Below are positions 8,304 to 16,374 of a stretch of DNA of 64,000 nucleotides, piece by piece (position 1 is the stretch's first letter; each line of letters opens with the position of its first letter). The stretch is from Occultella glacieicola. GTDB lineage: Bacteria > Actinomycetota > Actinomycetes > Actinomycetales > Beutenbergiaceae. The position numbers and the translations under genes are program-made. Below the pieces are notes generated by a model, which made no database searches, had not been told where the DNA came from, and worked only from the letters and a program-made list of their open reading frames with translations. Location of the stretch: assembly GCF_004353825.1 (NCBI RefSeq), contig NZ_SMNA01000007.1:62001-126000 (forward strand), read 5' to 3'.

Positions 8304-9110
8304 GTGCAGCACCTCGGCTACGACCTCAGTGCCAACGTGTCCCTGTTGTGGACCGAGTACGACTATCTCGACCGGTTCGCCGCGGCGGCGGACGCCGGCT
8401 TCGCGTTCGTGGAGACGTGGTGGCCGTTCCCGGCTGCCGAGCCCACCGTGGCGCAGGAGGCGGACCTGCTCCGGTCGATCGAGGCCGCCGGGGTGCGCCT
8501 GCGCGGGCTGAACCTCTTCGCCGGGGACATGCCCTCCGGCGAGCGGGGGATCGTCACGAACGCCGCGCGGCGCCCGGAGTTCATGGCGAACCTGGCGGCT
8601 GTCACCCGGATCGCCGAGGCCACCGGGTGCGACCGGTTCAACCTGCTCTACGGCCAGTTGACGGACGACGAGGATCCGACGGCGCAGCACGCCGCCGCGC
8701 AGGAGGCGGTCGCCATCGCGGCCGCCGCGTTGGGCGAGGGCGGCGGCGTGGTGCTCATCGAGCCTCTGGCCGCCGGGCTGAACGGGGCCTACCCGCTGCA
8801 CACCCACGAGGACGTGATCGCCCTGCTGGACGGCCCGTTCGCGGGCGTCGCGGGCGTCGGGCTGCTGTTCGACACCTTCCACCTGGCCATGAACGGTGTG
8901 GACGTGGTCGCGGCGGTGGAGCGGTCCGGGGCGCGGATCGCGCACGTGCAGATCGCCGATGCCCCCGGCCGGGGCGAGCCCGGATCGGGCGATCTGGCCT
9001 GGGACGAGGTGTTCGCGGCGCTGCGCGCGGCGGGCTACGCGGGGCCGGCCGCCGCCGAGTACCGGCCCACCGTGCGCACGGAGGACTCCCTGGCGTGGGT
9101 TCGCCCGTGA
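8304..9110 (+). CDS. hyi: Hydroxypyruvate isomerase family TIM-barrel protein
   Basis: A 268-residue cytoplasmic sugar isomerase of the AP-endonuclease 2-like TIM-barrel fold. By family it would interconvert hydroxypyruvate and tartronate semialdehyde. Diagnostic Hyi features are the opening SANVSLLWTEYDYLDRF, the GERGI motif, the metal-site glutamate in VLIEPL, and HVQIADAPGRGEPGSGD before the final EYRP. The GTG start at 8304 fits the conserved N-terminus. Divergent from a GHL6-like/GlxR-like operon across a shared operator, it would supply that reductase's substrate. A role as epimerase on another 3-keto or uronic sugar is a real alternative, because this superfamily changes substrate easily. 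Confidence 0.78.
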   Translation: MQHLGYDLSANVSLLWTEYDYLDRFAAAADAGFAFVETWWPFPAAEPTVAQEADLLRSIEAAGVRLRGLNLFAGDMPSGERGIVTNAARRPEFMANLAAVTRIAEATGCDRFNLLYGQLTDDEDPTAQHAAAQEAVAIAAAALGEGGGVVLIEPLAAGLNGAYPLHTHEDVIALLDGPFAGVAGVGLLFDTFHLAMNGVDVVAAVERSGARIAHVQIADAPGRGEPGSGDLAWDEVFAALRAAGYAGPAAAEYRPTVRTEDSLAWVRP

Positions 9111-9174
9111 GCGGTGGTGGCATCCCCTACAGTGGCTCCGGACGGCGGGGTGGCCGATCCCTAGACTCGTCTCA

Positions 9175-9185
9175 TCGTCAGACAA
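9175..9185. promoter_or_regulatory. Operator-like site before the GntR gene
   Basis: TCGTCAGACAA fits TNGTNNNACNA and ends 17 bases before the ATG at 9203. It shares the ten-base GTCAGACAAT with the palindrome at 8247-8257 (opposite strand), consistent with autoregulation by the GntR protein. Confidence 0.45.
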
Positions 9186-9202
9186 TCTCCCGAGGTGATC
9201 GC

Positions 9203-9883
9203 ATGAGCTCAGGGCAGTTCCAGCTGGGTCCGTCCTCGCTCACCGATGCCCTCTACGAATCGGTCCGCAGCCGCATCATCAGCGGTGACATCGCCCCGGG
9301 CGAGAAGCTGACCGAGCAGCGGATCGCCGACGACTACCGGGTCGCGCGTCCGACCGCGAAGGCCTGCCTCGAGCGGCTCACCGCGCTCGGGCTGCTGCGC
9401 CGCTCCGCCCACAAGACGGCCGTCGTACCCGAGCTCGACGAGCAGGACATCACCGACCTGTTCTTCACCCGCGAGATGTTCGAATGCACCGCCGCGGACC
9501 GCCTCGCCGAGGCCAGGACGGTTCCGGACGCGGCCCGCAAGGCCCAGGCCGCGATCGAGTCCGCAGTGCGCGCGAAGGCGTTCGACGACCAGGTGGTCGC
9601 GGACATCGAGTTCCACTGGGCGCTCATCAACGCCGTCGACAGTCCGCGTCTGTCCCGGGTGTACGAGATGGTCAGCGGGGAGGTGCACCTGACGATGGGG
9701 CAGTTCAAGGCGCACCGGCGCACGACGCCGTCGACCGTCGCGGCCGAGCATGCCCTGATCCTGAAGGCGATCGAGGACGGCGACCGGGCCGGGGCCCGCG
9801 AGCAGATGGCCCATCACCTGCAGGGGGCTCGGGACCGGGTGCTCGCGCAGGTCATGGCCGCCCGCGAGGAGGCCCCGGCCTGA
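9203..9883 (+). CDS. GntR family transcriptional regulator, FCD (FadR-C) subfamily
   Basis: A 226-residue DNA-binding repressor or activator. Residues about 8-75 form the GntR winged helix-turn-helix (SVRSRIISGDIAPGEKLTEQ, then RPTAKACLERLTALGLL). The rest is the all-helical FCD effector domain, with FHWALINA and the C-terminal HALILKAIEDGDRAGAREQMAHHL typical of metal-dependent ligand pockets. The ATG at 9203 follows CGAGGTGAT. It lies downstream of the Hyi-like gene on the same strand, 92 bases away, with its own operator-like site. FCD regulators usually sense small organic or sugar acids, which fits a glycerate/hydroxypyruvate pathway; the ligand is inferred. Confidence 0.88.
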   Translation: MSSGQFQLGPSSLTDALYESVRSRIISGDIAPGEKLTEQRIADDYRVARPTAKACLERLTALGLLRRSAHKTAVVPELDEQDITDLFFTREMFECTAADRLAEARTVPDAARKAQAAIESAVRAKAFDDQVVADIEFHWALINAVDSPRLSRVYEMVSGEVHLTMGQFKAHRRTTPSTVAAEHALILKAIEDGDRAGAREQMAHHLQGARDRVLAQVMAAREEAPA

Positions 9884-10028
9884 ACAGGGCCCGATCTGGC
9901 CCGGTCCACCGGGATGACCCGGCTTGCATGTCGGGCGCGCCTGGGTGACGGTGGAACGACCAGGGCGCACGCGTGTGGTTCACCGCTGCCGTCAAGCGTC
10001 ACCATCGAAGTCACGAGAGGGAGCACTC

Positions 10029-10307
10029 ATGCTCACCCTGACCGAGAACGCCCAGACCGCCATCAGGACCATCGCCACCGAGGCCGGCCTGCCCGAGCGC
10101 GGGGGAGTGCGGATCGCCATGGCCGAGAGCGGCACCGAGCTCCAGATGGCTCTCGCGCCGGAGCCCGCTGCCGGGGACGACGTCATCGAGGACGAGGGCG
10201 CGCGCGTGTTCGTGCCGACCGAGACCTCGGCACTGCTCGCCGAGCAGGAACTCGACGCCGCCACCACCGAGCAGGGCACCGGCTTCACGCTGCGCCAGCA
10301 GGCCTAG
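10029..10307 (+). CDS. HesB/IscA-like small protein without cysteines
   Basis: A 92-residue acidic cytoplasmic protein resembling the HesB/IscA (A-type Fe-S carrier) fold: TENAQTAIRTIATEAGLPE, then GGVRIAM and an ALAPEPAAGDDVIEDEGARVF beta section. Family Fe-S carriers bind the cluster with three cysteines, one internal and two in a C-terminal CGC. This protein has none, ending in FTLRQQA, so it cannot hold a cluster that way. Actinobacteria often carry such Cys-less versions of unknown role. ATG at 10029 follows GAGAGGGAGC. It is a single-gene unit, ended by a strong hairpin at 10322-10364. The family call is from pattern memory and moderately sure. Confidence 0.6.
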   Translation: MLTLTENAQTAIRTIATEAGLPERGGVRIAMAESGTELQMALAPEPAAGDDVIEDEGARVFVPTETSALLAEQELDAATTEQGTGFTLRQQA

Positions 10308-10321
10308 ACGCCGCACCGACA

Positions 10322-10364
10322 CCCCGGCCGGTCTCCATGCGCATGCAGGCGAGACCGGCCGGGG
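10322..10364. terminator. Bidirectional terminator hairpin
   Basis: Perfect 14-base arms (10322-10335 CCCCGGCCGGTCTC and 10351-10364) around a 15-base loop, between the convergent HesB-like and sulfatase genes. There is no T-tract, as is common in high-GC actinobacteria. Confidence 0.75.
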
Positions 10365-10376
10365 CCGTCGGGTCGG

Positions 10377-11876
10377 TCAGGAGTTGCCCGCCGCGCTCGT
10401 GAGCTTCTCCATCACCTTGTTGATGGTGAACGAGGCAGGCTCCTGGCGCGGTGGGAACTCCAGGAATGTCTGCAGCATCTGCGCCACGTACGCCTGCGCC
10501 GGCACGAACAGGAAGATCCGCGACATCATCCAGTCGTAGTAGGTGTTGGACGTGCGGTCCGCGCGTTCGAACGGGTCCGTCCGCAGGTTGAAAAGTTTCG
10601 GTGCCCGCAGTTCCACCCACGGATCCAGCCACACGGCGAGCGTCCCCTCGGTGCGCTGCTCCAGGAACACGATCTTCCAGTTGTCGAAGCGCAGCGCGGT
10701 CAGGTCGCCCTCGTCCGACACGTAGAAGAAGTGGTTGCGAGGGCTCTTCTCGGCGGCGCCGGTGATGTAGTCGAGTTGGTTGTGGCCGTCGAGTTGCACG
10801 TGGTACTCGGTGCCGTTCAGCTCGGTGCCCGCGGCGAGGCGGTCGGCGATGTCCGGATCACCGGCCGCGGCGAGCAGGGTCACGAACCAGTCGTTGTGGC
10901 TGACGATGCCGTTCAACGTCGTGCCGGCCGGGATGTGCCCGGGCCAGCGCACCATCGCCGGCACTCGGTAGGCGCCCTCCCAGTTCGAGTTCTTCTCGTT
11001 CCGGAACGGGGTCATCGCGCCGTCCGGCCAACTGTTCATGTGCGGGCCGTTGTCCGTGGAGTACATGACGATCGTGTCCTCGGCGAGGCCGAGCTCGTCG
11101 ATCAGGTCGAGCAGACTGCCGACGACGTCGTCGTGGTAGAGCATCGCGTCGTGATACTCCGACTGCCAGCGCCCGGCGCGCCCCTTGTCCTGCTCGCGCA
11201 CGTGGGTCCGGAAGTGCATGTGGGTGGCGTTGAACCATACGAAGAACGGGGCGTCGTCCTCCGCCTTGGCCCGGATGAAGTCCGCCGCAGCGTCGCGGAA
11301 CTCCTCGTCGCAGGTCTCCATGCGCTTCTTGGTGAGCGGGCCGGTGTCCTCGATCCGCTGGGTGCCGTCCCCGTTCGCCCAGGAGTGGATCACGCCGCGC
11401 GGGCCGAACCGGTCGTGGAAGTTCGGGAAGTCCTCGGGTGAGGGGTAGTCCGGGTGCTCCGGCTCCTCCTCGGCGTTCAGGTGGTAGAGGTTGCCGAAGA
11501 ACTCGTCGAACCCGTGCATCGTCGGCAGGAACTCGTCCCGGTCTCCGAGGTGGTTCTTGCCGAACTGGCCGGTCGCGTACCCCTGCGCCTTGAGCGCGGT
11601 GGCGATCGTCGGGTCCTCGGCGCGCAGGCCGACGTCGGCGCCCGGCATGCCCACCTTGGTCAGCCCGGTGCGGTACGGGTTCTGCCCGGTGATGAACGCG
11701 GCGCGGCCCGCCGTGCAGCTCTGCTCACCGTAGTAGTCGGTGAACTTCACCCCCTCGTCCGCCACCCGGTCGATGTTGGGGGTCCGGTAGCCCATCAGAC
11801 CGTCGGAGTACGTGCTGAGGTTCGTGAGGCCGATGTCGTCGCCCCAGATGATCAGGATGTTCGGCTTGTCTGCCAT
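10377..11876 (-). CDS. Sulfatase (arylsulfatase-type, formylglycine-dependent)
   Basis: A 499-residue type I sulfatase with no signal peptide, so probably a cytoplasmic sulfate-ester hydrolase. Metal-binding DD lies at residues 13-14 (WGDDIG). The active-site motif is CTAGRAAFITG with Cys54, matching CX(P/A)XR, so Cys54 would be converted to formylglycine. Further down are GKNHLGD and the metal-site STDNGP motif. The ATG at 11876 has GAGGGAGC upstream and starts right at the conserved fold; a 22-codon extension upstream has no support. The gene encoding the required formylglycine-generating enzyme is at 13034-13945, and a HAD hydrolase diverges between them. Substrate unknown. Confidence 0.93.
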   Translation of the reverse strand: MADKPNILIIWGDDIGLTNLSTYSDGLMGYRTPNIDRVADEGVKFTDYYGEQSCTAGRAAFITGQNPYRTGLTKVGMPGADVGLRAEDPTIATALKAQGYATGQFGKNHLGDRDEFLPTMHGFDEFFGNLYHLNAEEEPEHPDYPSPEDFPNFHDRFGPRGVIHSWANGDGTQRIEDTGPLTKKRMETCDEEFRDAAADFIRAKAEDDAPFFVWFNATHMHFRTHVREQDKGRAGRWQSEYHDAMLYHDDVVGSLLDLIDELGLAEDTIVMYSTDNGPHMNSWPDGAMTPFRNEKNSNWEGAYRVPAMVRWPGHIPAGTTLNGIVSHNDWFVTLLAAAGDPDIADRLAAGTELNGTEYHVQLDGHNQLDYITGAAEKSPRNHFFYVSDEGDLTALRFDNWKIVFLEQRTEGTLAVWLDPWVELRAPKLFNLRTDPFERADRTSNTYYDWMMSRIFLFVPAQAYVAQMLQTFLEFPPRQEPASFTINKVMEKLTSAAGNS

Positions 11877-12036
11877 CGCGTGCTCCCTCGGATCAGCGGC
11901 GGGAAGGTCCCACGGTGATCGAAGCACGGCGGCCTGCGGCACAGATCATCCGTCCGGGGTGAGCCCGGGGACGGCGGCCACTCCTAGCGTCGGAACCGAC
12001 GGCAGCGAGTGGCCGTCCGACCGAAGGGACCGAGAC

Positions 12037-12987
12037 GTGCCCGATCTGCCCGATCTGCCTTCGTGGCGCGCGACGCCCACCCGCGCGGCGATCGAGGACT
12101 TCCTCGCCGCCGTCACCACCGAGGGCGGCCCCGACTTCGTCCCGCCCGAGCGCCGCGTCGCCGTCTTCGACAACGACGGCACGCTCTGGACCGAGAAACC
12201 GATGCTGGTCCAGCTCCACTACCTGCTCGAGCAGTGGAAGGTCGCCGCCGAGGCGGACCCGGCCCTCGCGACGACCCAGCCCTACCAGGCCGCGGTCAGC
12301 GGCGATCTGGCCTGGCTCGGCGCCGCGGTGGACAAGCACTACGCCGGGGACGACGCGGATCTCGGCCTGATCATCGCCGCCGTCTCCGCTGCGAGCGCCG
12401 GATCGAGCGTGGAGGAGTACGAGGCCTCGGTGGCCGCGTTCTTCAGGGACGCCCGCCACCTGACCCTGGACCGGTCCTACGCCCACACCGTGTACCAGCC
12501 GATGGTCGAGCTCGTCCGGTTGCTGGACGCCCACGACTTCCGGACCTACATCGTCTCCGGTGGCGAGCGCGACTTCATGCGACTGATCGCCCAGGACTAC
12601 TACGGGATCCCGACGCAGCGGGTGATCGGCACCGCACTCGGCCTGGAGTACGACGCCGAGCACAACGTGGTGCGCTACAGGAGCGCGCTGTCCTTCTTCG
12701 ACGACGGGCCCGAGAAGCCGGTACGGATCTGGACCCGCACCGGGCGGCGCCCGATCCTGGCCGTGGGCAACTCCAACGGCGACGTCCCGATGCTCCGGTT
12801 CGCCCAGGGCAACCCTCGGAGCCTGGCGCTGCTCGTCAACCACGACGACGACACCGAGCGCGGCGACCAGCCCTACGCCAAGGGCGCCGAGAAGGCGATC
12901 GAGGCAGCCGGCGTCCACGGGTTCACGGTGATCAGCGTGCGCGACGACTGGTCCCGGGTCTTCCCGCCCGACGACGCCCAGGACTGA
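12037..12987 (+). CDS. HAD superfamily phosphatase-like hydrolase
   Basis: A 316-residue cytoplasmic HAD hydrolase. Motif I is FDNDGTLW with nucleophile Asp45 and acid Asp47; the motif II Ser is in YIVSGGE; motif IV is VGNSNGDVPM. A cap-like insertion (about 60-150) places it near the phosphoserine-phosphatase-like subgroup. The GTG start follows GAAGGGA. It is divergent from the sulfatase and convergent with the FGE gene 46 bases away. Sulfatase, HAD and FGE together suggest one substrate bearing both sulfate and phosphate, or a phosphatase acting after desulfation, but the reaction is not shown. Confidence 0.82.
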   Translation: MPDLPDLPSWRATPTRAAIEDFLAAVTTEGGPDFVPPERRVAVFDNDGTLWTEKPMLVQLHYLLEQWKVAAEADPALATTQPYQAAVSGDLAWLGAAVDKHYAGDDADLGLIIAAVSAASAGSSVEEYEASVAAFFRDARHLTLDRSYAHTVYQPMVELVRLLDAHDFRTYIVSGGERDFMRLIAQDYYGIPTQRVIGTALGLEYDAEHNVVRYRSALSFFDDGPEKPVRIWTRTGRRPILAVGNSNGDVPMLRFAQGNPRSLALLVNHDDDTERGDQPYAKGAEKAIEAAGVHGFTVISVRDDWSRVFPPDDAQD

Positions 12988-13033
12988 GGCGACCGGACCG
13001 CCCCCGGCGACCCCCGCCGTCGGGCCGGGATGC

Positions 13034-13945
13034 TCAGGCGTCCTTCGCGCAGCGGAAACCGATGTGCGACATCCCGGTGTCCTCCGCCTGCGGTGAGCGG
13101 GCGGCGGGCCGGAACCGCAGGCAGTACTCCGGCGAGCAGAGCTGGGAGCCGCCCTTGAGCACCCGGCGGGGAATGTCGATGCCCTCCTGCTTGCTCGCCG
13201 CCGCGAGCAGGTTCGTGCGCTTGCCGGGGTCCACCGGCTTGTCCGAGAGGCGCAGGTGCCGGGGCGTGTAGAAGTCGGATGTCCACTCCCAGACGTTGCC
13301 GATCAGGTCGAACAGTCCGTAACCGTTCGCGGGATACGACCCGACCGGTGCCGCGTCCCCCACGCCCTGGTTGTCGTACGGGAAACGCCCGAGCCACGTG
13401 TTCGCCTGCGCGACGCCGTCCGGATAGGGCTCGTCGCCCCACGCGAACCGTTGGCCGTCGTTGCCGCCGCGAGCCGCGTACTCGTGCTCGGCCTCGGTCG
13501 GCAGCCGCAGGCCGGCCCAGGTCGCATACGCCGTGGCGTCCTCGAAGCAGACGTGGATGACCGGGTGGTTCTGCCGGTCCTCGACACCGGAGTCCGGCCC
13601 GAACGGCCGGCGCCAGTACGCCCCGGGCTGCCAGCGCCACCAGTTCCGCCAGTTCCGCAGGTCGACCGGGCCGGTGGTCGGCGTGAACACCATGGCGCCC
13701 GGGACCAGGTCGGCGGGGTCGGCGCCCGGGAAGTCCTTCGGGTCCAGCTCCCGTTCGGCGACGGTGACGTACCCGGTCGCCGCGACGAACCGGGCGAACG
13801 CGGCGTTCGTCACCTCGTACCGGTCGATCCAGAACGGCGCGACCTCGCGCTCGTGCACCGGCCGTTCGTCGGGGTAGAACTCCTCGGACCCCATCAGGAA
13901 GGTGCCGCCGTCGAGGCGGACCATGTCGTGGCTGGGGACCGTCAT
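13034..13945 (-). CDS. Formylglycine-generating enzyme (SUMF1/EgtB-like fold)
   Basis: A 303-residue copper-dependent oxidase that converts the active-site Cys of sulfatases to formylglycine. Family features are the opening LDGGTFLMGSEE with PVHEREVAPFWIDRYEVTN, the RLPTEAEHEYAARGG stretch, GNVWEWTSDFY, and the C-terminal GGSQLCSPEYCLRFRPAAR. The two cysteines there (CxxxxC) match the Cu(I)-binding pair of true FGEs, so this is unlikely to be a mere FGE-sulfatase-fold relative. No signal peptide, consistent with the signal-less sulfatases here. ATG at 13945 has GAAGGAGCC upstream, and CATAGACT about 40 bases upstream could be its -10. Its clients probably include 10377-11876 and 56143-57438. 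Confidence 0.92.
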   Translation of the reverse strand: MTVPSHDMVRLDGGTFLMGSEEFYPDERPVHEREVAPFWIDRYEVTNAAFARFVAATGYVTVAERELDPKDFPGADPADLVPGAMVFTPTTGPVDLRNWRNWWRWQPGAYWRRPFGPDSGVEDRQNHPVIHVCFEDATAYATWAGLRLPTEAEHEYAARGGNDGQRFAWGDEPYPDGVAQANTWLGRFPYDNQGVGDAAPVGSYPANGYGLFDLIGNVWEWTSDFYTPRHLRLSDKPVDPGKRTNLLAAASKQEGIDIPRRVLKGGSQLCSPEYCLRFRPAARSPQAEDTGMSHIGFRCAKDA

Positions 13946-14055
13946 GACCGCGGGGGCTCCTTCGGTGTGGGCGTCGCCTCGAGTCTATGGGCGATGCCCG
14001 ACGGCGGTGGTCGCCGTTCGCGGGCGGCCCGCGGTCGGGGTGGGGGTCGGGGCTG

Positions 14056-16053
14056 TCAGGATCGGCGGTCGGTGGCCGCCTCGAGCTGCTCGCGCAACTG
14101 CGCTGTGGTGCCGACGGGCAGGTCGCAGACGAACCCGCGGCAGACGTACGCGGCGGAGCCGCCGCGCAGCAGGGGCCGGTCGACGCGCAGGGGGTGCGGG
14201 TCCTCGGGCGCGCCGAACGCGAGCACCAGGCCCGGCGACGTGCTCGCCCGTGCGAGCCGGACCATCTCCTCGGCGACCTCGTCGGTCCCGACCACGGCCA
14301 CCTGCACCGGCCCGGCCAGGGCCGCCTCGGCCACGGCGAGCGTCCAGCCGGCGAACCGGGCGTCGCGGCGGGCCACCTCGCCGCCGGCTGCGATGGCGGC
14401 GTCGGCCTCCGCACGCCACCGGCCGGTCAACGCGGAGAACGTCAGCAGCGCCCCGGCCAGGGCCGAGGTGCCCGAGGGCTCCGCGTTGTCACCCAGCCCG
14501 CGCGGGCGGATGACCAGGGCCTCGGCGTCGTCCGCGGTGTCGAAGAAGCCGCCGTCGCCGTCGGCGAAGTGGGCCAGCGCGGTGCCGAGCAGACCCTCCG
14601 CCGCGTCCAGCAGGCGGCGCTCGCCCGTGGCCTGGTGTAGCGCGAGCAGGCCCTCGGCGAGGTTGCCGTAGTCGTCGGCGACCCCGGCGGCGTCGCCGGC
14701 GACACCGTCACGGGAGGTGCGCAGCAGGCGTGGGCCCGATTCGCCCGCCACGACGTGCACCGCGAGCAGGAAGTCCGCGCACCGGGTCGCGGCGGCCACC
14801 CACTCGGGTCGGTCCAGGAGCGCGCCCGCCTCGGCCAGCGCCGCGATCGCCAGGCCGTTCCAGCTCGTGACCACCTTGTCGTCCCGCGCCGGCTGCGGCC
14901 GCCGTGACCGGGCCGCGAGCAGCGCGGCCCGCCACTGCGGCCACTGCGCCGGCGGCTCCCCGACCATCCGCAGGGTCGAGCGGCCCGCCTCGAACGTGCC
15001 CTCGGGACTGACGCCCAGCAGCTCGGCCGCAGCGACGCCGTCGGGCCCCAGGACGTCGGACACCTCGGCGGGCGACCACACGTACGTGAGCCCCTCCTCG
15101 CCGTCGGTGTCCGCGTCCAGCGCGGAGGCGAAGCCGCCCTGCGCGGTGCCGAGGTCGCGCAGCAGGAACTCGGCGGTCTCGGTGGCCACGCGCCGGGCGA
15201 GCGCCGAGCCCGCGGCACCTCCAGCACGGAACAGGTGCAGGTACACGCGCAGCAGCTGGGCGTTGTCGTAGAGCATCTTCTCGAAGTGCGGCACCACCCA
15301 GGCCGCGTCCACGGAGTACCGGGCGAACCCGCCGGCGAGCTGGTCGTAGATGCCGCCCCGGGCCATCGCCTCGCAGGTCGCCTCCGCCATCGCGAGCGCC
15401 GGCCCCGAGCCGGTGCGGGCGGCGTGGCGGAGCAGGAACTCCAGCACCATAGACGGGGGGAACTTCGGCGCGGATCCGAAGCCGCCACGGCGGGGGTCGA
15501 AGTCGAGGCGGAGGTGGCTGACGGCGTCGGCGAGCTGGTCCTCGCCGATCGGCATCGGCGCGCCGACGTCGGCGAGCGTGCGCAGGTCGTCGGCGATCTT
15601 CACGCCGCCGTCCACGACGGCGGACCGGTTGTCCCGCCACACCTCGTGCACGGCCCGCAGGAGCTGGAGGAACGGGGCCTTCGGGTAGTAGGTGCCGCAG
15701 TGGAACGGCTCGCCCGCGGGCGTGAGGAAGCAGGTCATCGGCCACCCGCCCGCGCCGGTCATCGCCTGGGTGGCGCGCATGTAGACGGCGTCGATGTCCG
15801 GGCGTTCCTCGCGGTCCACCTTGATCGCCACGAAGTCGGTGTTGACCGCCGCGGCCACGGTCTCGTCCTCGAACGACTCGTGGGCCATCACGTGGCACCA
15901 GTGGCAGGCCGCGTAGCCGACGCTGAGCAGGATCGGCACGTCGCGCTCGCGAGCCTGCGCGAGCGCTTCGGGGCCCCACTCCTGCCAGTGCACCGGGTTG
16001 TCCGCGTGCTGGCGCAGGTACGGGGAGGTCGAGTCCGCGAGCAGGTTCGCCAT
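14056..16053 (-). CDS. DUF255 thioredoxin-like protein (SSP411/SPATA20, YyaL family)
   Basis: A 665-residue cytoplasmic protein. Residues about 5-160 are the thioredoxin-like DUF255 domain, opening NLLADSTSPYLRQHADNPVHW with the redox-like CHWCHVM motif near residue 50, then DREERPDID and GWPMTCFLTP. The remaining 500 residues are an (alpha/alpha)6-barrel-like region reminiscent of GlcNAc epimerase/cellulase folds (PHFEKMLYDNAQLL, TSWNGLAIAALAEAG). The family is conserved from bacteria to humans with no established reaction. A -10-like TACGGT exactly 6 bases before the ATG suggests a leaderless mRNA. Family call is firm. Confidence 0.92.
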   Translation of the reverse strand: MANLLADSTSPYLRQHADNPVHWQEWGPEALAQARERDVPILLSVGYAACHWCHVMAHESFEDETVAAAVNTDFVAIKVDREERPDIDAVYMRATQAMTGAGGWPMTCFLTPAGEPFHCGTYYPKAPFLQLLRAVHEVWRDNRSAVVDGGVKIADDLRTLADVGAPMPIGEDQLADAVSHLRLDFDPRRGGFGSAPKFPPSMVLEFLLRHAARTGSGPALAMAEATCEAMARGGIYDQLAGGFARYSVDAAWVVPHFEKMLYDNAQLLRVYLHLFRAGGAAGSALARRVATETAEFLLRDLGTAQGGFASALDADTDGEEGLTYVWSPAEVSDVLGPDGVAAAELLGVSPEGTFEAGRSTLRMVGEPPAQWPQWRAALLAARSRRPQPARDDKVVTSWNGLAIAALAEAGALLDRPEWVAAATRCADFLLAVHVVAGESGPRLLRTSRDGVAGDAAGVADDYGNLAEGLLALHQATGERRLLDAAEGLLGTALAHFADGDGGFFDTADDAEALVIRPRGLGDNAEPSGTSALAGALLTFSALTGRWRAEADAAIAAGGEVARRDARFAGWTLAVAEAALAGPVQVAVVGTDEVAEEMVRLARASTSPGLVLAFGAPEDPHPLRVDRPLLRGGSAAYVCRGFVCDLPVGTTAQLREQLEAATDRRS

Positions 16054-16374
16054 GTCTCCACCGTAGGCGGCGCGTCCAGCGGGCTCACTCCGGGCCGGTC
16101 AGCACCTTCAGAGTTACGGGTTGATGAGGACGAGGTCCCTTCCGGTCGTGACGTCGCGGAACTGCGTCGGGGTGCAGGTCGACGTATCCCCTTCCGCATC
16201 CCGTGGCCCGGGTCTAGTGTTCCCACCCATGGCCTCGAGCGGGGGAGGTCACCGACCGTCGGCATCGGTGTCCACGGATTCGGTGCGCCAGGGGCGGCTT
16301 GGGCCATGCCGGCATCACACCCCCGCGGACCAGGACCGGGTTTCGACCCGGTGGCGCAGCAACGGGGAGGAATC
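16054..16374. other. 321-base intergenic region before the Liv operon
   Basis: No convincing gene. It holds the minus-strand promoter of the DUF255 gene (16060-16065) and must contain the Liv operon promoter; a possible -10 is TAGTGT at 16215-16220 with only a weak -35. A long 5' leader of about 150 bases would result. No riboswitch consensus is recognised. Confidence 0.4.

Noticed and set aside
8214-9185. 324-codon N-terminal extension of the GHL6-like paralogue B
   Set aside because: It runs antisense through the Hyi-like gene and both operators; the ATG at 8213 has a ribosome site and starts at family-like sequence.
15235-16374. 380-codon N-terminal extension of the Liv binding protein
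   Set aside because: Antisense to the DUF255 gene; the lipoprotein signal and GGGGAGG place the start at 16375.
16054-16374. Amino-acid riboswitch or T-box before the Liv operon
   Set aside because: No T-box (TGGNACCGCG) or known riboswitch core found by eye.
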